A program made the translations under genes and the position numbers. Below are positions 33,822 through 45,279 of a DNA stretch of 64,000 nt, piece by piece; positions within the stretch are counted from its first letter, which is position 1; each line of letters begins with the position of its first letter. The DNA comes from Unio delphinus (lineage: Eukaryota > Mollusca > Bivalvia > Unionida > Unionidae), in the NCBI GenBank assembly GCA_029339505.1, contig JAQISU010000022.1, positions 13,160,001 to 13,224,000 of the forward strand. Reading direction: 5' to 3'. Under the pieces are notes generated by a model that saw only the letters and a list, made by a program, of their open reading frames with translations, had not been told where the DNA came from and made no database searches.

Positions 33822-34082
33822 GGGGCCCCGAGTGGCCGAGTGGTCTAAAGCGCTGTCCGTTACGGACCACTGCCATCTCACCTCTGTCTGCGTGGGTTCG
33901 AGTCTAAGATTCTGCTAATGTAGTTAAGTGAGAAAGCTTGCCAGTAGCTTCTCGTGGGTCGGTGGTTCTTTCCGGGTTTTTCTGGTTTCTTCCTCCACCA
34001 CTAATACTGGCCGCCATGTATAGCCTATATATTGTGCTGAAAAATGGCGTTAAACCATAAAAAAAAAAAAAAAAAAAAAAAA
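33822..34082 (+). mobile_element. SINE family 1, most complete copy
   Basis: Starts GGGGCCCCGAGTGGCCGAGT, with an A box (TGGCCGAGTGG) and B box (GGTTCGAGTCT) of RNA polymerase III type, a core 'gagaaagcttgccagtagct' and 'cgttaaacc' before a ~24 nt A tail. Flanked by a perfect 12 bp target duplication ATATTCTGCCCT (33810-33821 and 34083-34094). The head resembles tRNA-Leu/Ser. Intact tail and TSD mark it as a young insertion; use it as the reference for this family. Confidence 0.92.
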
Positions 34083-34166
34083 ATATTCTGCCCTTACAGA
34101 TTGTGCCACTGTGTCTTATATTTGTTACAAAAATAATAGTGATTAAGAGAAAGGTGATACTCTAAG

Positions 34167-34605
34167 CAGTTCAGAACACATATTAACTATTGAAGACAAG
34201 TGTATGAGTAAACAAAAATACTGGATATTCTCGTTAACAGTTCAGAACACATATTAACTATTGAAGACAACTGCATGAGTAGACAAAAGTACTGGATATT
34301 CTCATTTTCAGTTCAGTACACATATTAACTAATGAAGCCAAGGGTATGAGTAGACAAAAGTACTGGATATTCTCATTTACAGTTCAGAACATATATTAAC
34401 TATTGACGACAAGTGTATGAGTCGACAAAAGTACTGGATATTCTCATTTTCAGTTCAGTACACATATTAACTATTGACGACAAGTGTATGAGTCGACAAA
34501 AGTACTGGATATTCTCATTTACAATTCAGAACACATATTAACTATTGAAGACAAGTGTATGAGTAGACAAAAGTACTGGATATTCTCATGTACAGTTCAG
34601 GTACA
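34167..34605. repeat. 71 bp minisatellite, about six copies
   Basis: Units begin 'cagttcagaacacatatta' and end 'tactggatattctcattt', with few mismatches. Confidence 0.9.
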
Positions 34606-34619
34606 TATTACTACAAATA

Positions 34620-35990
34620 TTGTAGGCCCTGATCTGCCATATCATAATACATGTACATATGTTAATCTAGGTCTCTGCTTAATTCTTTAGCCATTATATA
34701 CCAATATAAACGGTATACATGCCATTGTAATGGATCTACCATTTTAGTTTAGGGTGAGGATGGGATTATTTTTTTAAAATCTCCATTATTTAAATAGTTT
34801 CCAAAAGTATTCTAGCTCTAGTTCTATTATATTGAGTGGGGGGGGGGGAGAGAATACATTATACATGTAAATTCATTATATTTGCTGAGGAAAAAGATGT
34901 ATCAAGGTAAGAGAAATACCAAAAAATTCTGGTTTGGAAAAAAAAAAGCAAAGCCCCACCCCCCCAATTAAATGGTCAGTCTCTAATGAGAATTCTACTT
35001 TTAAGCTTACACTGACATGCATTATGTGTTCAACTGGAATCTGATTCAGATAGATAGTTGTTAATCTTTTGCCTATCAGATTAAACTTTTCAACTGAATG
35101 GTAGCTGGTGGACATATTGCCAGAGAAAAAAAACCTTAGTAAATATTTACCAGAAATGGCAGTGACTTGTCATCAAGCATGGGTTACATACTTGCACACA
35201 AGCAGACGCATACATGCATCCCAAACTCCTATGATTGTTTAAAGGTGGTGTTTCCTATATATTACATTCAATTAATTCATTCATATTTTGTTTAACACAC
35301 ATACTGCATGTTCTGACTTTCTTGAAAATATAACTTGCAATAATAGTCATGAAGGATATAAAAACGACATTTTTACCCATAATTCTTTACTCACCATAAC
35401 TCTATGTGGGTATTGGGATCAGTTTTTTTGAGAAAGTTCCATGTATATTAATTAGGTTATTTTACATGTATATCCAGTTGGCAAGCTTTGTTACTACCAG
35501 TACTTTGGAGACAGTATTTCTGGTCTGATTATAATAAAACTTGGAAAAATATGTATCAACAGGATCTTGTATGAGTTTGATAATGAGTGAGATCCATGTA
35601 TAATAATATGGTGATTTTGTGTCGCATTTGTTCAGATTTTACCATGAACAAAGTCATATTTTTAATGAAAAATTTTTGTGGTTTTATATCATCAAGATCA
35701 TGGATACGTTTGAATGAATAAGACTGACTTAAATTAACTGAGGTGATTTTGCATGTGCTTCTCTGAGCTTGATGACACTTTAACGATGTAAAGATTTTCA
35801 ATGTTGGTAAAAATCATCAAAATCTCAGATAATTACAGCTGTGTTTACTGATACTATCTGGCTCACACAGTCATGATTAGCCTTAGGCCCCGCATACTCC
35901 TAAGAATATAAATGTTAATTATGCCTTTTTTCTGTGGAAATTATTTTTATCAAACTTACTTAAAATGGGTAAAATCAGCATGTTATAAAG
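34620..35990. other. stretch without recognised gene
   Basis: AT-rich, with a partial dispersed-repeat block near 34625 and short G/C runs at 34840 and 34955. Nothing else seen. Confidence 0.3.
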
Positions 35991-35991
35991 T

Positions 35992-36124
35992 TCAGGACAT
36001 AATTGATATTGGTTTGTGTTCTGACAGGACTTTATTAACCTCTTTAGTGATATGGTCAGCAGTTGAAGACAGGTGAGCAATATCAGGCCCACATGGGACT
36101 CTTGTTAACTCAGTGATTGGCAGA
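35992..36124 (-). CDS. possible terminal exon of an unidentified gene
   Basis: Acceptor CTTTATTCTTCAG at 36137-36125 followed by an open frame of 43 codons (LPITELTRVPCGPDIAHLSS...) to TGA at 35994-35992. Amino-acid composition looks real. No partner exon found, and the plus strand here also shows a 45 bp AG/GT-bounded segment, so it may be chance. Confidence 0.25.
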
Positions 36125-38139
36125 CTGAAGAATAAAGACCAAACAGTCATTGTGTCCCAAGACAAATTGTGTCCAACTTCTAACATGGTCAACTTGTATA
36201 ACAGACACACAAAATAATCAAAACTGTGATCAAAACATTGAAATTTTTGTTGAAGCCCTTACATCACTAATGTAAATAATTATGGTTGTCGACCACAGCA
36301 CATTAGAGTGTCTTGAACATTGGTGAAATTTGCGTATAAAAATGTTGTTTTACATTGATATTCACAGCTTTGAACATGCTTGCTTTATTATTGTAAAAGC
36401 TGTGTTTGGAAAGAAAGCGGGGTTTCAAGTGTCCATGAAAAAAAAAACTTTGATAAATCTGTGGAATGTATTTAACACTTGGACAATCACACACAAATTA
36501 TACCTTGCCCACAGTGTGCTTAAAATTACAATAGAAATTATGTACACCATCTTACTGCACATCTGTACACATGACCTGAAATAGACCCACTTGTAGTCAA
36601 CTCTGCAATTATTATATTTTTAAATCACAGCTTAACTGTTTTCCTGGGCTGTGCTATGGTCACGGTGATAAATATCCATTATGTTCAACTTTGTTGTAGA
36701 GACCACTATGACACTCCGAACACAAAATGCTGTACTGTGGTAATAGGATGGTAGTCACTTGTTGTAATAATTGATATTATATACACCGATAAAGGAGTTG
36801 ATAGTAAAAAAGACTATATTGCTTTTATGCAAGAATCTAGCTTCCATGGATACTTGGGATTTGGATTGTACTGGATGGGTGAGTGAACTATCTATCTGTC
36901 TGTGATCTATCACAAAGGGGGGACAGATGGTTATGTAAGTGAATGAAGAGATCAGTATGTTTTTAAATTTTCTATACTGGCTAGTTAATAGAGCTAGGTA
37001 CCACAAAACATTTTGTACATGGGTATACAATAATTGTAGTTTGGATCAATATTTTAATGTTCTGGAACAGGGTCTGACAGACACTTTATTGAAACATTTT
37101 AACTGTCAATAGCTGGAAGACATATCTTACCCCGATTTACAGTAAAATAATACCATATTGTAACCATTCTATTATTTTTTAATAAAAGGTAATTACATTG
37201 AGAAAAAAGCAACATTTCTCAACTCAAAACATAATTGTTGCTCCCCCTCTTATCTTAAATAAAACAGTTTAGTGGTCACTACCTGTTAGTTGATGAATTT
37301 GTTATGTGTACTGGTATTGTTAATTGCTGTATTAAGTTGTTATCTAAAACTAATTAAAGCTGGATGATTAAGCTTACAGTAGAACTGACACCCCGGGAAA
37401 GACATTGTGCTGCCATTCCGGAGCTGTCGATAAGAATAGAAGATGCCATTTGAGAGCTGGTTGATAAAACGAGATGTGCTCTTAAATTTGGGATACATAT
37501 TTGTTGAGGCTTGTGAAAAAAGTCTTTTATCTTCTCAACAGTTGTAATAATCAGGAATAGCCTTGTAATGTCAGGACACCTGATCTCTGTCCATCATATC
37601 TCTTATTATTAGATGGAAAACAATTGTGACCTGAATCTGGAACAGAAAGCATTCAATAACTAATATAATTGCTTATAAGTCAAGTCAGACTGCAAACATA
37701 AATTCTCATCTGAGAATATGCTTACAAATCAGGGTTGATGTTGTTTGTTCTACTGTTTACTCATAAAAACCTGTACAGGCCTAGATCTGCTGGTGCAGTT
37801 TGTAAAGTTTTCAGTTGGACTGCCTTATAGGTTGGTATATATGGTAAGTCCTAGCACACACCCCTCCCCCCCATAATTAATTGTTTATTTTCAGATTGAT
37901 TGTCTTTAATATCATCAGTAAGATCTTTTCATACTACCAAATTAATTACAGAAATGATTTGTGGTCTTGGTATTGATCAAAGATTGGTTATTTTGCGCTA
38001 ATTGAGGGAAGATGAGGACTGATTAATTTACATAGGTATTACCTTTCATCTGCTGGGGTGATCATGTCACCCCCTGTCCCTAACTGTCTTTCGTTACTAT
38101 TGTAACTCACTAAAAGGAATAATTCCAGTTGATTCACAT

Positions 38140-38690
38140 GTTCAGCTGCAGTGTCTAAGTATTTTGATTTATCTTATGAAAACATAAATTGTGTTAAATA
38201 CCAGACGATACTAATTATTAAATCTGATCGAGAGCTTTTCAGTAACACTCCTTTTAAGTACATAGACAACTATTTTGGATATACATGTACCAAGTATATA
38301 CTGTACAGTGGGTAGGGATTAACATCTCTGCAGGGTCTAAGCATTTTAATTTATCTCACCACAACATAGATTGTGTTAAATATATGAAGATAGAAATTAT
38401 TAAAACTGATCCAGAGCTCTCCAGTAGCAGTATTGTTTGGAAATTTAGATAACTTTTTGGGATATACCAATTACATTTCTGCAGATGGTAGGGATTAACA
38501 TCTCTGCGGTGTCTAAGCATTTTAATTTTTCTGACCACAGCATAGATTGTGTTAAATATATGAAGATAGAAATTATTCAATCTGAACCAGAGCTCTCCAG
38601 TAGCACTCCAAGATAGAGAACAATTTTGGATATACCAGTTACATACACTACAACTGGCAGGGAACAACATCTCAGTTTAAATGGCACTTC
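38140..38690. repeat. ~178 bp tandem repeat, three copies
   Basis: Repeat starts near 38150, 38333 and 38508 share 'gtctaagcattttaattt', 'agattgtgttaaatatatga' and 'gagctctccagtagca'. The first copy is the most diverged. Confidence 0.75.
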
Positions 38691-38914
38691 AGGAATTTTT
38701 TTTACTTAATTTAGTGTTAATTGTGTTAATGTGGTATGAGGGCTTCTTTGAGTTGTTTTACCTCTTAGATATTTAGTGTTAATTGAGTTAAGAAGATAAC
38801 AACATACCAGATGGGGATTTGATCTGTTTTTTAATTTTCTTGATAGAATGTGCAGAGGTAACTATTACAGTTGGTTCATTATCATTGATGCGTGAGTAAA
38901 TCACCATGGTGATA

Positions 38915-38915
<1 letters not shown>

Positions 38916-38998
<83 letters not shown>
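38916..38998. repeat. (TA)n microsatellite
   Basis: About 41 uninterrupted TA units. Confidence 0.97.
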
Positions 38999-39001
<3 letters not shown>

Positions 39002-39214
39002 GAATAAATAGTTTTTGAGAACCAAAGATGTTTGAATGGAACTTTGACCAAGATTAGATGGTCTGTCAAGCACTATAAGCAAATTCTCTTTCTCAGGGTA
39101 AAGGTTAAGACATTTAATTACAATTTGTAACATCTGATAGTTATGCTCCTAGTTTCAGTTTCAAGAGAAAATTACATTTTTGGCTTTACCTTTGTTTTGT
39201 ATACCTAAACTTCT

Positions 39215-39216
<2 letters not shown>

Positions 39217-39248
<32 letters not shown>

Positions 39249-39299
39249 TATTATTATTATTATTATTACATGTATTATTATTATTATTACATGTATTAC

Positions 39300-39333
<34 letters not shown>
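39217..39333. repeat. (TAA)n/(TTA)n self-complementary microsatellite
   Basis: (AAT)n switches to (ATT)n at 39246, so the two halves are reverse complements and can form a long hairpin; two 'acatgtatt' interruptions in the second half. Confidence 0.95.
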
Positions 39334-39434
39334 TAAAGAAGCACATGTTGTCAAATGAATAATCTTCCAATAGACCTTCTTCAGTGACATTTGTACAAAT
39401 ATTTTTATGTATATAATGCATAATGTTTTTTTAG

Positions 39435-39580
39435 AATACCAGGTGTATTTAACCAACAAATGTTATTATATAAAAAAATCAGACAGTCAATCTACTGCTA
39501 CAATAAAATATGCACAACACTTCAAGGATGAGTACATAACAGGATTGACATACAGAGTAAAGGTGTGTAAAACATATTGG
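39435..39580 (+). CDS. possible internal exon of an unidentified gene
   Basis: Bounded by a TTTTTTTAG acceptor and TTGG|GTGAGT donor, phase 1 in and 0 out, open for 48 codons. It encodes YQVYLTNKCYYIKKSDSQ and HFKDEYITGLTYRVKVCKTY. Splice signals and composition are good for AT-rich DNA, but I cannot name the family or join other exons. Confidence 0.4.
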
Positions 39581-39714
39581 GTGAGTACATGATAAATAAT
39601 ATTATGTTGTAAAAAAGTAGTAGTACTGAATTAAATAAAATCTTTTCTGGCTTGAATGTCCTTCATGGATGCCTGATTGTCATGGACCTAGTAAGTTAGA
39701 TGTCTGCAGTTACT

Positions 39715-40080
39715 TTCTAAATTCATTACAAATTATTATTTATTTTTAATTATTAATTAATTAATTAGTTATTATCATTATTAGTTTCTAAATTCATTAC
39801 AAATTATTAGTTATTATCAAGTAATTAAGTAGTTATTATCATTATTAGTTTCTAAATTCATTACAAATTATTAGTTATTATTAATTATTAAGTAATTAAT
39901 TAGTTATTATCATTATTACTTTCTAAATTCATTACAAATTATTAGTTATTATTAATTAATAATTAATTCATTAGTTATTATCATTATTACTTTCTAAATT
40001 CATTACAAATTATTAGTTATTAATAATTATTAAGTAATTAATTAGTTATTATCATTATTAGTTTCTAAATTCATTACAAA
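39715..40080. repeat. AT-rich minisatellite, ~65-72 bp units, about five copies
   Basis: Each unit has 'tttctaaattcattacaaat' then 'attagttattat' and 'taattaattagttattatca'. Unit length varies through TAAT gains and losses. Confidence 0.8.
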
Positions 40081-40744
40081 TAATATGTCTTTCTAATGTC
40101 TTTGAAAGTGATAATAAAATTGATATAGGTCTATAATTATTCATATCAGAAAGATCACCCTTCTTATGTATTGGAGTTACTTTTGCCTCGTTGGAAAAAT
40201 ACTTTGGAAATACTTAGATTGAAGATGTACATTAGTTAAGATGGAATCAATTGAGATGAGAGTTTTAGGAATTTAGCACTTGTCTTATCTAGACCAGTAG
40301 CTGTTCTGACATCAAGTTGATTTAATTCATTTAAAATAAATTATAGACTTTTTTAAATAGGTATTCTGAAGAGCTCTTCTATGTAAAGTTTGAAGAAATA
40401 TGATCATTTACTTAATCAGAAGAATTATTTTATGAGCTGTGAGATCCACAAGGTATTTGTTTATATTCACAAAGTAATCATTGAGTGTTTTCACAGTTTC
40501 AAGCTATTCTTGCTGAATATCGCTGTTTTCATGACTAATACATGTACATGGAAAGTTATTGACATATTTGCCTCTCAAGTCATTTAAGGTGTTCAGAGTT
40601 TCTTAGGTTGTTTTTTTTTTTCTGTAATACTGTACTTTCTGATATTTCAGGGAAATAATGTTTTCCTTGCCTTTACTGATATGACTCAGTATCTTTTAAT
40701 TTATTAAATCTATCCCTTGTCTTAATAGCATTCAGTATATCTAC

Positions 40745-40935
40745 CATACTAACTACTATAACATATACTATAATATATACTTGTACTATAATAAATACTG
40801 TAATATATACTTGTACTATAATAAATACTGTAATATATACTCATACTGTAATAAATACTGTAATATATACTCATACTGTAATAAATACTGTAATATATAC
40901 TCATACTGTAATAAATACTGTAATATATATTGTAA
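40745..40935. repeat. 30 bp tandem repeat, about six copies
   Basis: Unit 'tactgtaataaatactgtaa' plus 'tatatactca', giving long repetitive open frames on both strands that are not genes. Confidence 0.9.
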
Positions 40936-41395
40936 TCCATCCAGTTCACTTGATTTTGTTGCTTGACCATCTTGAAATTAATAGGAAGTTGAGTGCACAG
41001 TCAGGGTGTCACTACATACATGTATATCTGTCCAGATGTCAGGAGCATCTGATGCCAGTCATCAAAACAGTCAATTTCTTACCAAGGGATATCTTTCTAT
41101 TCTTTAAGGAATATTTTTGAATTGAATCTTTCCATTATTCAATACTTTATATATTTGTGAAGATAGGTTTTACTTTTTGGACTTACTTTTGTGTACAGCT
41201 TATAGGATAATGGTTACTAATGGAATATTGGGGAACTGGAAACTTCTATAAATAAATTTAATAATTGTCAGCATTGTAAGTATAGATGTGATCTATTAAT
41301 GTACATGTATCAGATACATTTGTTATCTTTGTGTGTGCATGAACAAGCTCTTGATAATTTAATGAATTCATGCTTTTAATCCAGTTTTGATTGGT

Positions 41396-41671
41396 TTTGT
41401 TTGTTTGTTTATCGCTACAATGTCTGCAGTGAGGCAGTTTATTGTGATGTATAGCACTGGGTCATCATGGTGCAGACATGTAACATGATGTCCCACCCAG
41501 TCACATTATCCTGACACCAGGCCAAACAGTCCTAACACTAAGCTCTTAATGCTGAGTGCCAAGCGAGGCAGCCGTTAGTACCATTTTTGTAAGTATTTGG
41601 TATGACTTGGCTGGGAATCGACCTCCTGCTTCCGCGGAGGACGCTCTTACCATTAGGCCACCGGAGCGGTT
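41396..41671 (-). mobile_element. SINE family 2 copy with perfect TSD
   Basis: Minus-strand SINE. The tRNA-like head (right side) shows GGTGGCCTAATGGTAAGAGC and B box GGTCGATTCCC; the body has 'gtgccaagcgaggcag' and 'cctgacaccaggcc'; the tail is (AAAC)n rather than poly(A). Flanked by a perfect 13 bp duplication AGTTTTGATTGGT (41383-41395 and 41672-41684) that lies in LINE sequence. Reference copy for family 2. Confidence 0.9.
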
Positions 41672-42715
41672 AGTTTTGATTGGTAACATAGAGCAAATTG
41701 TAATTGAAGTTACCCAATAAAAAGACTTCTTTGTTTTCTATATGAAAAACAGTTTAAAACTTATTTTGAAATATATGTATAGTATACCAAGTATTGCCAG
41801 TGTGTAGAGGTCTAATTATATATAGCCTAATTCAGACAGTTTTTGGTAGTGATGGGAATCGGTCAGAAATTCATAATCGATAATCGGTTCCCCTTAACCA
41901 ACTGATCATCGATTATAATCGGTTACTAAGAGCAAATTAAAATTTTTTTTAGTTATATCTTTGATCAAGAGTTCAATATGTTTGTAAATGTACAGGAGTA
42001 ATTTTTTTTAATGACATGTATTCTTTAACTTGACAATAATATTACCTTGTGTGTTACTTTTGTTCTATAACTTTGTTAAATGAATGCAACTTTTTATGGC
42101 TGATCAGTCATATATAACTGAAATACTGCTACAATCCCCCGAAATTCTTTCATTCATATGTGATGTGTCTATAATTTAAAGTATTGAATGACATGATTTT
42201 CTTGTTTGTCATTGTTTATAAATACTACAAAAGATGTTGCAATTTAACTGAAACAAATCAACAAAATGTGTTTAAATTTATTACCTCAACAATTTAACAA
42301 CTTGACCATGTAATAATAACTATAGATTCCTAATTATGAATCATAAGTTTTTTTTTTTGTAGTTGTGAAGGGAATAATAAATTTCAGGTCAACTTTAGTG
42401 GCTGAGAGTTTTACTAACCTTTGTGCTTTGCATACACATAAAAGTAGTCTCCCTTTGCACACAATCGATTATGGAGTTTCACAATCGATTATCTAATTGA
42501 TTTGCTCAACCAACTGATGATCGATTATAATCGATAATCGGAACAACACTAGTTTTTGGACATTATATCTCATTTCTAGCCAAAATATTTCCATTCCTTT
42601 TTCATCAAATGATTGAAAGAAAAAAGAAATGCCACCCTTAATGTAAATGAGAAATCCACCACCCTTTTGGAAAAGTATTATCCAAGATTGTACTGATGCA
42701 GTGTTAAATCCCATG

Positions 42716-42789
42716 CATGCATACATACATACATACATACATACATACATACATACATACATACATACATACATACATACATACATACA
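42716..42789. repeat. (CATA)n microsatellite
   Basis: About 18 CATA units adjoining the 5' side of the degraded LINE. Confidence 0.97.
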
Positions 42790-43440
42790 CACCTGTATCT
42801 AATGAGTTACGTGCATATTCTGAATTTTACATTGCTAAAATAGTATTTGAAACAAAGCATTTGAAACAAAGCATTCTGGCATAAGATGTTTTAAACATGC
42901 ATACAAATATGGTTGCAGTTACTAAAAAAAAAATGCTCTCAATGGCTTCTCAAAAATTGCTCACCATAATTTTACAAAATTTCCGAGTTAGCATTCTTAC
43001 ATAAAGGACTTGAAAGTTTGCGTAAATAATAACTGGTCCTTTACAACATATATGTCTATAACTAATAAAATTCTGTAAATTTTGTAAACAATTTTATCTC
43101 CAAGAATCTGCTCAACTTTACCAGCTTTGGCAGAAAGCATCTTGACTGGTAAAGACCTTTTAGTATTGATTTTATACATAATTGATATAGAGTTAATTAG
43201 GTCATTACTTGAACAAGTCTGAATCCTATAGTAATTATGTCTGTCAGTAAAATTCTATCCAGGAACAAGTTAGTTTTCATTGGTATGCAGCCTTGATGAA
43301 CCCTTGAATGATTTCTATTTTCAGAATTTCTTCAGCTTTATTTACAAAGCTACATTTGTGTATGTGTGTGTGAATTGGATTTTTATCATAGCTGTCATAA
43401 ATTTCACTATTATTATAATAATATTATAACTATTATAATA

Positions 43441-43700
43441 GTCATATTGCTACAATGTCTGCAGTGTGGCAGTTTATACTAATATCTATCACTGTGGCAT
43501 CATACCATATGGTAGGCACAGTAGCATGATGTCCCACCCAGTCATATTTCCCCCCCCCCCCCCCCCCCCCCCCCGACACCAGGCTGGCTGGTTATAGCAC
43601 TAACCTTATTGCTGAGCACCTAGTGGGGCAGCTGTTTGTGCCATTTTTATAGGTCTTTGGTATGACTTGGCTAGGGTTTGAACCCATGTTTGCTGAATTT
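43441..43700 (-). mobile_element. SINE family 2 copy with an internal C-run
   Basis: Matches the 41396 copy from 'ttgctacaatgtctgcagtg' to 'ggtatgacttggctagggtt'. A run of about 25 C residues replaces part of the body at 43550-43574; the tRNA head is truncated. Confidence 0.8.
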
Positions 43701-44494
43701 CCAGTATCAACAACATCATTTACAGGGTTTATAGTTCTAGATTACCCAGACCATTCACCTTATGCATAGAGACATCACTTACATCAGAGAAAGTCTCAGT
43801 TGTTGTATTAACATCCCATTACACAAAATGTAGGAAAATACAGTTCCTAGTCTGTCCCAATCTCAGCTTTTATAACCGTCTTTGTAGTACCCTAATAATA
43901 GAGTCACTATCTCAGTCAAACATGTGTCATTACTGTTGCCTTGTTAAATGTTGTGAAGAATAATATAGATCAAGATTTGAGGTACAAAACTCGAGTAATT
44001 GGAACATTTGCGTGGCTTTCCATTGCATGGAAATTAAGCAGTCTGGATCCTATAAGATTAGTACTTAGTTATCTGCTTTACTCCCAATCTGGCCTGAATA
44101 TTTGGTTCTTAACCAGATTTCACCAGTTTTAAGGTGTTTATTCACTATTACCACACTGAGAAACTATTGGCTATATAAAAAGATAAATTGGAAGCTTTGT
44201 TTTTATGACTCTAGTGGAAGCCCATTACAAAGAAACATTGATGATCTTCCAATCTGAAATGGATGTAATGAGTAACCATAGAAACATTCTGATTTCTCTT
44301 AGAAAACCAGTGACCTTTTGGGATTGGCCAATGGCTCTGTATCCTATATAAAGCAATACAAAATTTTAAAACAAAATTAGCCATTAGATTTTCTGGGTTT
44401 ACAAAATTTTCCTAAAAGATTAAACTTCATGAAGCTTGAAACATCGTTAGTATCTATAGCATAGCAAATGCCTTTCATACAGAGTGTGTAGTTT

Positions 44495-44724
44495 TTATTG
44501 TTGTTTGGGATTTAGTGCCTTTCTTCATGCTATGGTATACATAGCAACCAATATAGCTAGTGATGGAGCAACCTAGGAAAACCCCTAATTAGAACCACCG
44601 ACCCATAGGAAGCTTTCTCTCATTGGTTAAGCCTGTGACATGAACCCATGTGGACAGAGCTGTGATGGCAGTAATCAGTAAAGGCAATTAAGCGCTTTAG
44701 ACCATTTGGCCATGCAGAGCCTCT
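44495..44724 (-). mobile_element. SINE family 1 copy, diverged
   Basis: Shows 'gaagctttctctcat', 'gaacccatgtggacagagct' and 'aagcgctttagaccatttgg' on the complement of the family consensus. Confidence 0.7.
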
Positions 44725-45185
44725 GAGCAATGTTTATTTGATTTTCAAGCTGTCCTTCAGAATAGGAAGTTTAACTGTTATAATTACAAACGGTTCTAAA
44801 AAAAAAAAACAACTAAGAAATAAATAGCAGAATTATGTTTTAACCAGAGTTTTCAAATATCAAAGTACACAAGTGTATATGTTGTGTTTTAAACAAATTC
44901 CTTAAAATACCTTATAGGTTTTAATATTAATACAGAACCTGTTCCTGTTGCATAGTTTTCTAGACAGGAAATACCCAGACAATATAATGAGAATTCATTA
45001 TCCCATTGTGGTGAACCAGAAGATGTTAGAACACAAGATTTCTGCTTTGTCCATACATGGGAAGGGGGTGGGGTGGGGGTCACTTTAGCTGAAGGCAAGT
45101 ATATTGTGAGTGATATGACACCCCTGCCTGTTATGGTGCTTTGGTTATCATTAGTAAGGAGATGATTGACCACGGTACTATTGCC

Positions 45186-45200
45186 ATGTATGTATGTATG

Positions 45201-45234
<34 letters not shown>

Positions 45235-45244
45235 TGTATGTATG

Positions 45245-45272
<28 letters not shown>
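45186..45272. repeat. (TATG)n microsatellite
   Basis: About 21 units with one TATA interruption; it creates YIHT-repeat frames on the minus strand that are not genes. Confidence 0.97.
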
Positions 45273-45275
<3 letters not shown>

Positions 45276-45279
45276 CAAT

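Larger units (their letters stand above)
40085..42715 (-). mobile_element. degraded LINE (endonuclease to RT), interrupted
   Basis: Minus-strand fragments in the expected order: endonuclease (GGFLIYIKGGISF and MEIFWLEM, 42700-42570), LLGNFNYNLL near 41730, a lysine-rich linker (IKTRDRFNKLKDTESY near 40700), then RT start (IHKKGDLSDMNNYRPISIL, near 40180-40110). The order and motifs identify a CR1/Jockey-like LINE; frames are heavily broken. It is interrupted by a SINE (41396-41671) and a 30 bp tandem array (40745-40935). Confidence 0.65.

Noticed and set aside
40749..40970. Tyr/Ser-rich frames on both strands
   Set aside because: Created by the 30 bp tandem repeat.
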